Position numbers and translations under genes: made by a program
Shown: one piece after another, positions 44,647 to 53,820 of the stretch
How the letters are laid out: each line of letters starts with the position of its first letter
How positions within the stretch are numbered: position 1 is the first letter of the stretch
NCBI RefSeq assembly: GCF_005869875.1
Contig: NZ_VAWG01000001.1
Location: 1 to 64,000, forward strand
DNA length: 64,000 bases
Direction of reading: 5' to 3'
Source: Paenibacillus pinistramenti
GTDB taxonomy: Bacteria; Bacillota; Bacilli; Paenibacillales; Paenibacillaceae
The notes under the pieces: generated by a model
Database searches by the model: none
What the model was told of the DNA's origin: nothing
What the model saw: the letters and a program-made list of their open reading frames with translations, nothing else

Positions 44647-45801
44647 TTACATGCGATTCATGCTCGGAACCGCTGACTCCAGCACACGATAGTAAATTTG
44701 CTCATATTGTTTCGTAATTGCGCTGCTGCTAAATTCGGCTTCGGCACGCTTGATGCAGGCTGCCCTGAATTCTGCGGCCAGACTCTCATTGCTGAGCAGT
44801 TTGAGGGCATATTCCGCCATAGCAGCCGTGTCACCGATCGGTGCAAGATACCCCGTGCTTCCATGCTTGACCAGCTCCGGAATTCCTCCGGCAACCGAAC
44901 CGATTGTAGGCACGCCGCAGGCCATGGCTTCAAGTGCAACCAGGCCAAAGCTCTCTTTCTCGGAAGGAAGCAGGAGCACATCAGCCAGTGAGATCACCTG
45001 GGCAATCTCGTCCTGTTTTCCAAGAAAATGAACCTTGTCCTCCAGGCCCATCTGTCTGATCTTATATTGAATCTTCGGGAGATCCGGCCCCTCGCCGACA
45101 AACAGCAGTCTGGCCGGCAGCTGACGGCTCACCCTGTCAAAGACGTCCACCACATCGCAAACCCGCTTGACCGGGCGGAAATTGGAGACGTGCATCATAA
45201 TTTTTTCATCCGAGGACGCAAACTCTTTACGCAGCTCTTTGACATCCCTCGGATAATAAACGCGCTTATCCACAAAATTGTAAGTCAGGTCAATGTCCCT
45301 CGAAATATCCAGCAGCTCTCGCGTTTCGCGGATCAAATCATTGGATACCGAGGTAACCGCATCACTCTCGTTAATTGCCAGGCGGATCAGATCCTTAAGC
45401 GATTCGTCCTGGGCAATCACCGTAATATCCGTGCCGTGCAGTGTTGTAACGACTTTTAACTTGTCGCCGACCATCTGCTTGGCCAGAAACGCGCAGACCG
45501 CATGAGGCACCGCATAGTGAACGTGCAGGACATCGAGTTTTTCCCTTTTGGCTACTTGAGCCATTTTGTTCGCCAAAGATAAATCGTACGGCGGATAACG
45601 AAACACATAATAGTCGGTCACTTCGACTTCATGGTAATAAATATTTTTATTAAAAGCCCCCAGCCGGAACGGAACGCTGTGCGAAATGAAATGGACCTCA
45701 TGGCCTTGCTCGGCAAGCAGCTTGCCTAATTCAGTCGCAACGACGCCCGATCCGCCAAGAGACGGGTAGCAGGTTATGCCGATTTTCAGCGGTTTGCTCA
45801 A
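44647..45801 (-). CDS. bshA: N-acetyl-alpha-D-glucosaminyl L-malate synthase
   Basis: GT4 glycosyltransferase for the first step of bacillithiol synthesis (UDP-GlcNAc plus L-malate). The 384 residues show KIGITCYPSLGGSGVVATELGK (ends given; residues 5-26), VHYAVPHAVCAFLAKQM and the donor-site motif EKESFGLVALEAMACG. I take TTG 45801 because AGGTGG lies eight bases upstream and the protein then starts like B. subtilis BshA; an in-frame GTG at 45813 is the alternative. It sits between bshB1 and cca as in B. subtilis. Confidence 0.93.
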   Translation of the reverse strand: MSKPLKIGITCYPSLGGSGVVATELGKLLAEQGHEVHFISHSVPFRLGAFNKNIYYHEVEVTDYYVFRYPPYDLSLANKMAQVAKREKLDVLHVHYAVPHAVCAFLAKQMVGDKLKVVTTLHGTDITVIAQDESLKDLIRLAINESDAVTSVSNDLIRETRELLDISRDIDLTYNFVDKRVYYPRDVKELRKEFASSDEKIMMHVSNFRPVKRVCDVVDVFDRVSRQLPARLLFVGEGPDLPKIQYKIRQMGLEDKVHFLGKQDEIAQVISLADVLLLPSEKESFGLVALEAMACGVPTIGSVAGGIPELVKHGSTGYLAPIGDTAAMAEYALKLLSNESLAAEFRAACIKRAEAEFSSSAITKQYEQIYYRVLESAVPSMNRM

Positions 45802-45845
45802 CTTCAGGACCACCTCTATATGATAGTAATATGGTTCAGTTCCGG

Positions 45846-45878
45846 TCAGATAAACCGTTCCATTCAGATAAACCGTTC
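45846..45878. repeat. 15-bp direct repeat over the bshB1 stop
   Basis: TCAGATAAACCGTTC at 45846-45860 is repeated exactly at 45864-45878, with three bases between. The second copy begins with the bshB1 stop codon (45864-45866), so the last four codons and the stop have been duplicated downstream. Confidence 0.92.
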
Positions 45879-46559
45879 AATCCGGTAAGGCGTTTTAACC
45901 GCAAAGCCTTCAGCCAGAGGAATAAGCTTTCTTTGTCCAAGAAGAGAATCCCTGGCTTTGACACGCTCGACGTAACCCTGGGTTAAAGGCGTGGATACCG
46001 AATCTTCGCCCTGAACCTGTTCAAACTGCGATTTATAGCAATTCAAAGCTCTCAGCTTGCTGTCATAATGATCCGTGACGTCAACAACCAGATCCGGAAC
46101 TGCCCAGTCGTTAATAAAATAGAAGAACAAATCCTCAACAAGGACCGGCGGCTTGTCCGGCATATATTTCCGCAGCTTGGCGTTAAATACCGCTTCCTCT
46201 ACAAGTCTGCTGCAGGCAACATGGTCCGGATGCCTGTCCTCCCAGTAAGGAGCAAAAACAATTTTTGGCGAATGCTTCCGGATCTCCCCGGTAACCGCAG
46301 CAATATGCTCGGGAGTAAGATACAGCCCTCTGTCAGGCAGCCCTAAATTGGACCGGACCTGCAGCCCCAGCACGGCTGAAGCCTCATAAGCTTCCTTCCT
46401 GCGGCGCTCCACATCCCCGTTTGATGACATTTCCGCAAAGGTCAAATCACACACGCCGACCTTAAGTCCAGCTGCCGTATGTTTGGCGATCGTTCCGGCC
46501 ATGCCGATCTCGGCATCGTCTGCATGCGCCCCAAAGATCAGGATGTCAAGCCTGCTCAT
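45864..46559 (-). CDS. bshB1: Bacillithiol biosynthesis deacetylase
   Basis: PIG-L/LmbE-family zinc enzyme that removes acetate from GlcNAc-malate. The 231 residues have the metal motif [13 protein letters not shown] at residues 10-22 and HPDHVACS later. It overlaps mgsA by four bases (ATGA) and precedes bshA by 63 bases, so the first two steps of bacillithiol synthesis are made together. bshC is not in the window. Confidence 0.95.
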   Translation of the reverse strand: MSRLDILIFGAHADDAEIGMAGTIAKHTAAGLKVGVCDLTFAEMSSNGDVERRRKEAYEASAVLGLQVRSNLGLPDRGLYLTPEHIAAVTGEIRKHSPKIVFAPYWEDRHPDHVACSRLVEEAVFNAKLRKYMPDKPPVLVEDLFFYFINDWAVPDLVVDVTDHYDSKLRALNCYKSQFEQVQGEDSVSTPLTQGYVERVKARDSLLGQRKLIPLAEGFAVKTPYRIERFI

Positions 46560-46978
46560 TTCTCAGCCTTCGGCTTGTGCAGCTCCACAAGTTCACGCCA
46601 GCCAAAGTCTCCCCGGTCCAGCGCCTTAATCATGATTTCTGCCGTAGCCATATTCGTAGCCACTGGAATGCCGTGCACATCGCACAGACGGAGCAGTGCG
46701 GTAATATCGGGCTCATGCGGCTGCGCCATCAGCGGGTCGCGCATGAAGATCACGAGATCCATCTCATTCTGGGCGATCAAAGCGCCGATCTGCTGGTCGC
46801 CGCCAAGCGGGCCGGAGAGAAAGCGGTGAATCGTTAAGCTCGTCGCTTCCATAATCCGTTGTCCGGTTGTTCCGGTAGAATACAGCTTCTTGTCCTTAAA
46901 AACATGCTCATAAGCCACTGCCAGATTGACGATATCCTCTTTTTTACGATCATGGGCAATAAACGCAATATTCAGCAT
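46556..46978 (-). CDS. mgsA: Methylglyoxal synthase
   Basis: Turns dihydroxyacetone phosphate into methylglyoxal when phosphate is short. The 140 residues have [14 protein letters not shown] at the N-terminus, TGTTGQRI for phosphate binding and [14 protein letters not shown] with the catalytic Asp. Its position between dapB and bshB1 is conserved in Bacillota; bacillithiol is used to detoxify methylglyoxal, which makes the neighbourhood sensible. GGGAGGA lies nine bases before the ATG. Confidence 0.96.
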   Translation of the reverse strand: MLNIAFIAHDRKKEDIVNLAVAYEHVFKDKKLYSTGTTGQRIMEATSLTIHRFLSGPLGGDQQIGALIAQNEMDLVIFMRDPLMAQPHEPDITALLRLCDVHGIPVATNMATAEIMIKALDRGDFGWRELVELHKPKAEK

Positions 46979-46995
46979 AACCGAAAATCCTCCCT

Positions 46996-47799
46996 CTACT
47001 CCATTAAGTGCTCAAAGCCGTACAGCATTCCTTTATAATTCATAACCCTCTTGACTGCGTGGTTAACGCCCGGCATATAGGCGGAACGCTCGTAAGAATC
47101 GTGCCGGATCTTCAGGCTTTGGCCAAAATCCGCAAAAATCACTTCCTGCTGGGCAAATACCCCCGGCAGCCGCACACTGTGAATCCGGAAGCCGTTATAG
47201 TACCCGCCTCTAGCCCCTTCAATAGTTTCTTCTTCATTCGGATTGCCTTGTCTGATCTCCTGACGGTTCGCCGCAATCCATTCCGCTGTCTTAACCGCTG
47301 TGCCCGACGGAGCATCCAGCTTCTGGTCACCATGATATTCAATAATTTCGAGATTAGGAAAATATTTGGCCGCCTGGGCGGCAAACTGCATCATAAGAAT
47401 AGCCCCGATCGAGAAGTTGGGGGCAATAAGTCCGCCAATGCCTTGAATCTGGCACTGCTTGTCCAGCTCCTCAATCTGCTCCGGGGTGAAGCCTGTAGCT
47501 CCCACCACCGGACGAACTCCGAGCGATATGGCGAGCTGGGTATTGGCATAGACTGTTTGCGGTGTCGTGAAATCCACGAGCACATCAGCTCCGGACGATT
47601 TCAGCGCCCTCTCCAGATTGTTCTCGATCAAGACGCCGGAAGCCGGCAGGCCAACCAGCGTACCGGCATCACTTCCGGTGTGCGATCGGTTGACCGCACA
47701 AACAAGCTGCAGCTCTTCGTCCTGCAGAACCATCTTGACGACTTCCCGGCCCATTTTACCGGCTGCACCCGCAACCGCTACTCGTATTTGATCAGCCAT
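46996..47799 (-). CDS. dapB: 4-hydroxy-tetrahydrodipicolinate reductase
   Basis: NAD(P)H-dependent step in lysine and diaminopimelate synthesis. The 267 residues have the cofactor motif [13 protein letters not shown], the DFTTP segment and the catalytic [18 protein letters not shown] 47799 follows GGGAGG closely and gives the standard length; an ATG five codons earlier overlaps that ribosome site. Diaminopimelate supplies both wall peptide and spore dipicolinate. Confidence 0.96.
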   Translation of the reverse strand: MADQIRVAVAGAAGKMGREVVKMVLQDEELQLVCAVNRSHTGSDAGTLVGLPASGVLIENNLERALKSSGADVLVDFTTPQTVYANTQLAISLGVRPVVGATGFTPEQIEELDKQCQIQGIGGLIAPNFSIGAILMMQFAAQAAKYFPNLEIIEYHGDQKLDAPSGTAVKTAEWIAANRQEIRQGNPNEEETIEGARGGYYNGFRIHSVRLPGVFAQQEVIFADFGQSLKIRHDSYERSAYMPGVNHAVKRVMNYKGMLYGFEHLME

Positions 47800-47818
47800 A
47801 TGATGTCCTCCCATTTTG

Positions 47819-48352
47819 CTAGTTTGATGTGTGATCGATATAGGTCTTAAATCGCTGCTCCAGCTTTTTCAAATGTGCGGATACGGTATCATCCTGCATT
47901 AAAGCCGATGCTTCCCAAATGGCATTAAGCGCTTTGCGGTAATCTTTGAGTTCCCCATAGGACAAGGCAAGCCAAACCTGAGCCTCGGCAGACAGGGGAT
48001 CAAGCCTTGCCGCCTGCTCCAGCAGAACCGCAGCCTCTGCCGCTTCACCAAAGTCATTGTCCTGCCTGAACTGCAGCTTCCTCACGGCCTGCCGCATTAA
48101 ATCTTTGGCCTGCAGCCGCTGAAAATGCAGCTTGTAAGAGGCTTCATCCGGGTCAAGTCTGATTGCTTCCTCCGCTTTGCTGATCGCCTGATCCAGCTTG
48201 TCGCTCCTTGCGTAAGTGATGGAGCAGCGGTAGCGGATATCGGCCCGCTCAGGTTCAATGGCTATAGCTTGCTCAAACCAGCTGATGGCCCCTTCAAAAT
48301 CGTTGTCCAGGATGCATCTGTAAGCCTTGTTCAAGAGATCATCCGCTTTCAT
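47819..48352 (-). CDS. TPR-repeat protein of unknown function
   Basis: A 177-residue soluble protein made of about four tetratricopeptide repeats: about 3-36 (AYRCILDNDFEGAISWFEQAI type), 37-70 (YARSDKLDQAISKAEEAIRLDP type), 95-125 and 126-155. No other domain. The ATG at 48352 has GGGAGGG seven bases upstream, so the longer frame is not used. It is inserted between ypjD and dapB, which are adjacent in B. subtilis, and 19 bases before dapB, so it is co-transcribed. Scaffold role inferred; partner unknown. Confidence 0.8.
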   Translation of the reverse strand: MKADDLLNKAYRCILDNDFEGAISWFEQAIAIEPERADIRYRCSITYARSDKLDQAISKAEEAIRLDPDEASYKLHFQRLQAKDLMRQAVRKLQFRQDNDFGEAAEAAVLLEQAARLDPLSAEAQVWLALSYGELKDYRKALNAIWEASALMQDDTVSAHLKKLEQRFKTYIDHTSN

Positions 48353-48404
48353 CTGCTGTCCCTCCCTCTCATCCGGGGTATGATACAGCATATGAAGCTG
48401 AGGC

Positions 48405-48737
48405 CTATTCGGTGTCCTTTTTGGTCCAGCGGTTCGCATCCCTTGTATTGAATTTGCGCATGACCTTATCGTGGGCTTCTGTCAAATCTATACCTAATGA
48501 ATTTGCGAAGCAGATCGTAATAAATAAAATGTCGCCGAGTTCAAGCTCGATGGAGTTCTCCTCCTCCGAAGCCTTCTTCGGCTTCTCGCCAAACTGGTGG
48601 TTAACCTCACGCGCCAGCTCGCCGACCTCTTCGCTCATCCGGGCCAGCATGGCAAGCGGGCTGAAATAGCCCTCTTTAAACTGCGATATGTACTGATCCA
48701 CTTCCCTCTGCAGTGCTGAAAGCGGTCTGTCAGCCAT
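48405..48737 (-). CDS. ypjD: MazG-like nucleotide pyrophosphohydrolase
   Basis: A 110-residue all-alpha NTP pyrophosphatase of the MazG superfamily. Metal-binding acidic residues appear as EEVGELARE and ELELGDILF (the ExxE...ExxD pattern). It may remove non-canonical nucleotides or dCTP-type substrates; specificity is unknown. GAGGGG precedes the ATG. It is the first gene of the eight-gene operon to birA and divergent from ypjC, with 145 bases between the starts. Confidence 0.92.
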   Translation of the reverse strand: MADRPLSALQREVDQYISQFKEGYFSPLAMLARMSEEVGELAREVNHQFGEKPKKASEEENSIELELGDILFITICFANSLGIDLTEAHDKVMRKFNTRDANRWTKKDTE

Positions 48738-48882
48738 CTTATCCCCTCTTTCCTGCAGGCTTTTTCCCCCCTTATGTTATCTTAAAGGAGAATTGAAAAC
48801 AAATGCTTTTTTAATTAGCAGCCAAAAAGGTATACTAGGAATGTTATCCAAATTCTATACGCTGATTAAAGAGAGGGATATC

Positions 48883-49752
48883 ATGAACAGCAGCAAATTG
48901 TCCGGTTTCATAAAAATAACGATGCCCATTCTGCTGGGCACCGCCATCTACGCGTTCGGACTGCTTTATTTTATTATTCCCAACAAATTGACGGAAGGCG
49001 GAGTAACCGGTATCACGGTTCTGCTGAACTACGGCTTTGGAATCTCCCCATCCTTAACTACGCTTGTGCTGAACATCCCGCTGTTCCTGGTCGGCTGGAA
49101 GATGCTCGGCGGCAGACAAATCATCTATACCGGAGTAGGGATCGGCTCCCTGACCTTCTTCCTGTGGCTGTTCGAACTGCTGATCGACCACGGCTGGATT
49201 CATCCTTTCAAGACACAGCAGGATTATATTCTGGCTTCCCTATACGCGGGCGTTACCCTTGGGGCAGGCCTCGGGATCGTATTCCGCTATGGAGGAACCA
49301 CTGGAGGCTCCGATATAATCGCCAGAATCCTGAACAGGAAGTTTGGCTGGAGTATGGGCCAGGTCATTCTGTTTACCGATGTGCTGATTATCTGCTTATC
49401 GCTGCTGTTTATTCCAATTGAGAAGGTGCTTTATACCCTCGTCGCCGTCTTTATTGCCTCCAAGGTGATTGACTTCATTCAGGAAGGCGCCTATGCGGCC
49501 AGAGCCTTTATGATCATTACCGATCATGCCGAAGCCATTGCCGATCTGATCACTAAAGATATGGACCGCGGAGTTACCCTTATACCAGCCATCGGAGCTT
49601 ACTCGAAGCAAGGCAAAAATGTCATCTACTGTGTCGTATCGAGACAAGAAATCCGCAGGCTCAGCATGATTGTAAAGTCGGTAGATCCCCGCGCGTTCAT
49701 GGTCATCAATGATGTGCACGACGTTCAGGGCGAAGGCTTCCGGGAAGGATAG
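48883..49752 (+). CDS. ypjC: YitT-family membrane protein (YpjC-like)
   Basis: A 289-residue membrane protein: about six hydrophobic segments in residues 10-195 (YitT_membrane domain, with LTEGGVTGITVLLNY and FRYGGTTGGSDIIARI) and a soluble C-terminal DUF2179 domain (about 205-289, RGVTLIPAIGAYSKQGKNVIYCVV with its ends as landmarks). Function is unknown; some relatives are linked to sporulation or ion transport. ATG 48883 has GAGAGGG five bases upstream. Its orientation is opposite to ypjD and ypjB on either side. Confidence 0.9.
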   Translation: MNSSKLSGFIKITMPILLGTAIYAFGLLYFIIPNKLTEGGVTGITVLLNYGFGISPSLTTLVLNIPLFLVGWKMLGGRQIIYTGVGIGSLTFFLWLFELLIDHGWIHPFKTQQDYILASLYAGVTLGAGLGIVFRYGGTTGGSDIIARILNRKFGWSMGQVILFTDVLIICLSLLFIPIEKVLYTLVAVFIASKVIDFIQEGAYAARAFMIITDHAEAIADLITKDMDRGVTLIPAIGAYSKQGKNVIYCVVSRQEIRRLSMIVKSVDPRAFMVINDVHDVQGEGFREG

Positions 49753-49810
49753 CCCTTCGCCATTCGCCTTCCCCTCTGAATTTATAACGCCTCCCTGCCG
49801 TATCCGCAGC

Positions 49811-50704
49811 CTACCAAGTCCGTTTGCCAGAAGTCTTGTCACTCGAAGGCAGTACCGGCCGGACCTCCTGCTCACCCGAATATTTCCTATAGGCTGTGTA
49901 ACCGAGCGCCAGCAGAATCCAGACGCCGATCAGGAAGCTCCATTGCCAGGGATTGCTGTACCCGGTAATCGGCAGAAGTACCGGCTCTTCCTTCGGCTTG
50001 CCGAACAAATCCTGAAACAGTCCCTTCCCTGCGGCCGAAGCAGTCTGCAGTGCCTTTAAATCCGGCTTGTCTGCGCCGCTCAGGCTCCCGATATAAGACA
50101 TCCAGGAATCGAGCGCCGTTACTTCGGACGTTCGCTGCTGAATAACCGCCGCAGGACGGATCATTTCGTAATGATCTTTCATTTTCTGAAAAGAGCTCTG
50201 CACGGCCTCCGGGTCACTCTCAATCACCGCTTTGTCCAGCTTGCTCGAATCTTCCTGCAGCACTTTATAATATTGAAGCCACATCGCACCTTTGGCATGC
50301 AGCAGACTGTCAACAGCCAGCCGCAAACGCGCGGAAGTGCTGCTCCATACCTCGGGCGAAGGCGTTACATTCAGGACGGCCGTTCGCGCATCGAGCACAC
50401 ATGCGGTCAGCTCATGAATGCCGTCAACGCCAGTTAAGCCCTGGTAGGATATTTTGCTGATCAGTGACGTTATCCGCTCGAGCTGCAGCTGAGCCTGCTC
50501 AGCCCTGCCGTTCTGCATCGCCTGATACAGCGACTCGGAAGCCTGCTCCAGAGCCTGCAGATTTTGAGTCTGGCCAGACAGCTGTTCACTCCCCTTAATC
50601 TGCGGAGCCGCCTCCGCACGGGCCGTCCAGCCCCCGCATATTCCGGTCATAAACAATGCGGCCAATAATATCGCTGCAATAACTCCTTTATCTCTTGCCT
50701 TCAC
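49811..50704 (-). CDS. ypjB: Sporulation protein YpjB
   Basis: A 297-residue protein with an N-terminal signal or membrane segment (about 8-28), a helical extracytoplasmic region, and one C-terminal transmembrane helix (about 257-277, WSFLIGVWILLALGYTAY). This is the layout of the YpjB sporulation family. It starts at GTG with GGGGGG seven bases upstream. It lies 56 bases after ypjA and is convergent with ypjC. The molecular role is not known. Confidence 0.87.
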   Translation of the reverse strand: MKARDKGVIAAILLAALFMTGICGGWTARAEAAPQIKGSEQLSGQTQNLQALEQASESLYQAMQNGRAEQAQLQLERITSLISKISYQGLTGVDGIHELTACVLDARTAVLNVTPSPEVWSSTSARLRLAVDSLLHAKGAMWLQYYKVLQEDSSKLDKAVIESDPEAVQSSFQKMKDHYEMIRPAAVIQQRTSEVTALDSWMSYIGSLSGADKPDLKALQTASAAGKGLFQDLFGKPKEEPVLLPITGYSNPWQWSFLIGVWILLALGYTAYRKYSGEQEVRPVLPSSDKTSGKRTW

Positions 50705-50760
50705 CGGACATCCCCCCTACCACAATTTATGGCAGGTTGTCTCCGCTTAGAACGGGAAAG

Positions 50761-51390
50761 CTAGGCCCGGCCAGCCCGGCGCACCAAAATCCAGGATAAC
50801 GCGATACAACACAGGGTCAGCAGAAACGTAAAATTTTGCACCGCTGTCAAATCATCTCCTAGAGGGGCGGGCAGCCAAGGAAATACTCCGTATGTATAGT
50901 CGATCGTATCGTTTAGCAAGGTCCAGACCCCGGCGATCAGAACCGCAGCCGTTCCGCATACAAAGAAGCGGAGGAAGAGCAGTGCTTCGGCGGCCATCGC
51001 CAGGTGAGAAGCAGAGAGCATGATATCCTTCCACACCAGCTCGTCTCCCTGAGCAAAACCGGCAAAAATCATCGTTACCGCCCAAATCCCGTACTTGATG
51101 CTCGTCACAACGCCGAGAGCCTCGATAATCATGCGCAGGGGCAGCCACTTCGCTCCCATACGGTCCTGGAAGATCAGGAACACAAGGGCTAGGCTGAAGA
51201 ACAGGCTTGCGGTCGGGCTGTCCGGCACGAAGATCAGCAGCCAGTCCGGCTCGTGCTGAGAGGTATATTCCAGCTGGGAACCATACCAGATATAGCCGTA
51301 AACCGTGCCTAGAAGATTGCAGACAAGCAGAAACCACAAAAGTGCCGGACGGGTCAATACCCGCTCGCTCCAAGCCAAACTGACATTCAT
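50761..51390 (-). CDS. ypjA: DUF1405 membrane protein (YpjA)
   Basis: A 209-residue multi-pass membrane protein with about six hydrophobic segments, of the DUF1405/YpjA family. Features seen: LLWFLLVCNLLGTVYGYIWYGSQL (ends given) near the front and FVPDSPTASLFFSLALVFL. Function unknown. Start 51390 (MNVSLAWSERVL) follows AAGGGG by ten bases. In B. subtilis ypjA follows qcrABC; here the gene upstream is the small IDEAL-domain protein, and no qcr genes are present. Confidence 0.87.
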   Translation of the reverse strand: MNVSLAWSERVLTRPALLWFLLVCNLLGTVYGYIWYGSQLEYTSQHEPDWLLIFVPDSPTASLFFSLALVFLIFQDRMGAKWLPLRMIIEALGVVTSIKYGIWAVTMIFAGFAQGDELVWKDIMLSASHLAMAAEALLFLRFFVCGTAAVLIAGVWTLLNDTIDYTYGVFPWLPAPLGDDLTAVQNFTFLLTLCCIALSWILVRRAGRA

Positions 51391-51512
51391 GAATCGGTTT
51401 CCCCTTTCTCTCTTTTCCATATTCTATTTTCCATATTCAAATCTTCCATGCTCTACTCTTTCATACCGGTTCTCTATTTCTTTCCTATTTTATCCTATCC
51501 CGGCTGCCGGCA

Positions 51513-51545
51513 CAAAAAAAAGAAGAAATGCCGGAGCATTTCTTC
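51513..51545 (-). terminator. Terminator after the IDEAL-domain gene
   Basis: GAAGAAATGC/GCATTTCTTC perfect 10-bp stem with a four-base loop, then eight T on the minus strand. It starts at the stop codon of the IDEAL gene. Confidence 0.85.
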
Positions 51546-51726
51546 ATCTCTGCAAGGTTTTCAGTTCATCCGTCAGAAGTCGGAAGGCCGCTTCATTTCC
51601 TTCTGCCAGCGCACTGTCGATTTCACCATACAGCTTTTCTTCACGACTTTTACGCAGTACTTCATCCAAAGCCATTTCCGCAGCCAAAGTCAGCATAACT
51701 TCATAAGTAGCCTTCATTTTATCCAT
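51544..51726 (-). CDS. Small IDEAL-domain protein (60 aa)
   Basis: A 60-residue protein made almost only of the IDEAL domain: a helix ending DEVLRKSREEKLYGEIDSAL, then AEGNEAAFRLLTDELKTL (landmarks given by ends). The same domain ends the YpiB proteins that lie near this position in B. subtilis. Function unknown; IDEAL is found in ComK and YpiB-type proteins and may be an interaction helix. GGAGGTG lies eight bases before the ATG. It has its own terminator. Confidence 0.82.
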   Translation of the reverse strand: MDKMKATYEVMLTLAAEMALDEVLRKSREEKLYGEIDSALAEGNEAAFRLLTDELKTLQR

Positions 51727-51805
51727 TAGGATGCACCTCCAACAGTTATAAGATTTTTAAGTAAGGTTAGAAGTTGAAGTGAACAAGGATGTAGACTATT
51801 GAGCT

Positions 51806-52945
51806 TCAAGCATGAACATCCCGGACATTTTTTGATTTCAGCTCATGCAGGCCAGCCGTTCCGGCCACCAGGCTGCTCACGATCCTCTGACCGGCTGGAG
51901 TCATTCGAATGACTAATTCCTGCCGCATATCCTCCCCAACCTTCATCATGCCGAGGTGGAGCATCATTTTGACAATCCGGTCCTGAAAGATCGACTGGGG
52001 TGTATCGTAATAGAACGGCTTGATAAACCTCTGAACTGAGCTGAAAATGGATGCAGCGCTGCTCCAACCGGTGCTGCCGTGGCTGATCCAATAAACCAGT
52101 GACAAGAGATTAGGGATGGGGGTTTTATAAAGTCTTAACCAGAATTGGATCAAATCAAGCAACGGTTCCTTTATCTCTTCGTCAACCATCTGATGTCCAA
52201 GCTCCGTCAGAACCAGCTCATTCCCCCTCTCACGCAGGTAACCGCGATAGCAGGCGTAATCATAGAGTAGTGCAAGCCTGTCCGGGTAATCCTTGAATCG
52301 CCGTCCATACCCGAACCGCCAGCCCGAGCGGCTCACCAGAGGCTCAGAGATGTGAAACTTCTCCATCAGCTGGGATTGGCAGCGCTTGTGCATGACGCCT
52401 TCGGCGTTTAACGGAACCTCGTGCCGCTGGACATAGTGCAGGAGCAGAAATAAATCCTCCTGAGCCTGTTCCTGCTCTTCCCGGTACACTTCCGGCTCAT
52501 CAACCCGGACAATTTGTTCTTTCTGCTGCTGTTCCAGCACACTGCGAAACCTTGCCTTCAAATCATCCGGAACCCCAAACAAATAACGGGTATCCGGGGT
52601 TGAACCGTTAAACAGCCATCCTCTCTGCCTGAACCGGGCGATTATGTCCCGAACCGAGCCTTCCTGCTTCTGGTCATCGGCAAATTTGGCCTGCCCCGCG
52701 CTTGCGAGCAGTTCTTCAACACTCAGGCGGCTTCTTTTGTCGAACAACAAGGTGTTGAGAAAACGCAAATCTTCAATGCCCATCTGGTCCACATGCTCTT
52801 GAATAAACGTGCGGTTGCCCATTTTGTTCAGAATGCTTTGAATAAGCTCCTTTTTGGAGTGGGCATTACAGCTGCACTCATAGTGAGCTGCTATTTTCGA
52901 GAGCATTTCGATATCGGCATAAGTCAGCATTTCTGCCAGGTTCAT
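51806..52945 (-). CDS. Uncharacterised 379-aa protein, possibly winged-helix
   Basis: I do not recognise the family. The protein is soluble and helical, with no signal or membrane segment. The N-terminal 120 residues look like helix-turn-helix or SAP-like units (LTYADIEMLSKIAAHY, SKKELIQSILNKMG, RLSVEELLASAG). A possible winged helix lies near the C-terminus (KMMLHLGMMKVGED, VIRMTPAGQRIVSSL). An acidic Glu/Gln-rich linker lies at about 150-165. ATG 52945 has GAGG nine bases upstream. It stands alone between the IDEAL gene and the phosphatase. A DNA-related role is only suggested by the look of the domains. Confidence 0.7.
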   Translation of the reverse strand: MNLAEMLTYADIEMLSKIAAHYECSCNAHSKKELIQSILNKMGNRTFIQEHVDQMGIEDLRFLNTLLFDKRSRLSVEELLASAGQAKFADDQKQEGSVRDIIARFRQRGWLFNGSTPDTRYLFGVPDDLKARFRSVLEQQQKEQIVRVDEPEVYREEQEQAQEDLFLLLHYVQRHEVPLNAEGVMHKRCQSQLMEKFHISEPLVSRSGWRFGYGRRFKDYPDRLALLYDYACYRGYLRERGNELVLTELGHQMVDEEIKEPLLDLIQFWLRLYKTPIPNLLSLVYWISHGSTGWSSAASIFSSVQRFIKPFYYDTPQSIFQDRIVKMMLHLGMMKVGEDMRQELVIRMTPAGQRIVSSLVAGTAGLHELKSKNVRDVHA

Positions 52946-53058
52946 GGAACATCGCCTCACCGTTTTAATACCATTATGGGAAATCCTGCGGCTTTTATTC
53001 TCTTATTTATAAAAAAATATCCATCCGCGCAGCCCGCTCCCGCTTCTTCTTTCAAAGC

Positions 53059-53092
53059 AAAAAGCCGCTGCCTGAAGTGCAGGCCAGCGGCT
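53059..53092 (-). terminator. Terminator after the histidine phosphatase gene
   Basis: AGCCGCTG/CAGCGGCT stem with an inner CCTG/CAGG pair, then a short T-run on the minus strand; 30 bases after the stop. Confidence 0.8.
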
Positions 53093-53122
53093 GTTCATTT
53101 TATTAAAAGCTCATCTTGATCC

Positions 53123-53722
53123 TTATTCCTTCGTTTGATCGGCAGCAGGAGTTAAATGGCGCGTGCAGTTGTACAGCACCAGGTCCCACTGAACGTCGTT
53201 CTTCTCCAGTACAGTCAGCGACAAATTGCCAATCCGTTCCCTGTATTGATCCTGGTATAACGCCCGGTATAGCTGGGCAAGAAGCCCTCCATGCGACACA
53301 ACCAGAACATTCTTATCCGGAAACCGCTTGTCCAGATCCTGCATAAAAGCCAACGCACGCTTCTGCACGTCTTCAACGCTCTCCTGCCCGATCTGTTGAA
53401 TATCCCAGGCTGTTCCCCAAAGCGTTTCACGTTCCTGTGCGGTCAGTCCTTCCGCTTTGCCGAATGAACGCTCTACGAGACGGGAATCCGGGTCATAGAC
53501 CGGAATAGATAACGCTTCTGCAATAATTTCACCGGTCTCCTGTGCCCTTGACAGGCCGCTTGTAATGACAAAATCCCACTTGCTAGGTTCGCTTTTCAGC
53601 CGTTCAGCCAGCAGCTTTGCCTGCCTTCTCCCTTCCTCATTGAGCGGAATGTCGCTTCTGCCCTGAATTTTCCCTAATGCATTCCAGTCTGTAAGCCCGT
53701 GCCGAATCAAACCGACGATCAT
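53123..53722 (-). CDS. Histidine phosphatase family protein
   Basis: A 199-residue phosphoglycerate-mutase-like enzyme. Catalytic His is in LIRHGLTDWN, the second Arg/Glu pair in SGLSRAQETGEII and ERSFGKAEG, and the second His in VVSHGGLL. It resembles PhoE/GpmB/CobC-type phosphatases; the substrate cannot be told from sequence. GGAGG lies six bases before ATG 53722, favouring it over the ATG two codons earlier. It is a single-gene unit with a terminator on each side. Confidence 0.9.
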   Translation of the reverse strand: MIVGLIRHGLTDWNALGKIQGRSDIPLNEEGRRQAKLLAERLKSEPSKWDFVITSGLSRAQETGEIIAEALSIPVYDPDSRLVERSFGKAEGLTAQERETLWGTAWDIQQIGQESVEDVQKRALAFMQDLDKRFPDKNVLVVSHGGLLAQLYRALYQDQYRERIGNLSLTVLEKNDVQWDLVLYNCTRHLTPAADQTKE

Positions 53723-53783
53723 GAACATCCTCCTTTAGTAGCCCTTCACAGCCATGCTGATGATTCCATTAACCAAACGGCAA

Positions 53784-53816
53784 CAAAAAAAGCAAACACC
53801 GATAACGGCATTTGCT
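53784..53816 (-). terminator. Terminator after the anti-sigma gene
   Basis: AGCAAA/TTTGCT with an inner CCG/CGG and four-base loop, followed by seven T on the minus strand; four bases after the stop. Confidence 0.8.
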
Positions 53817-53820
53817 CCGA

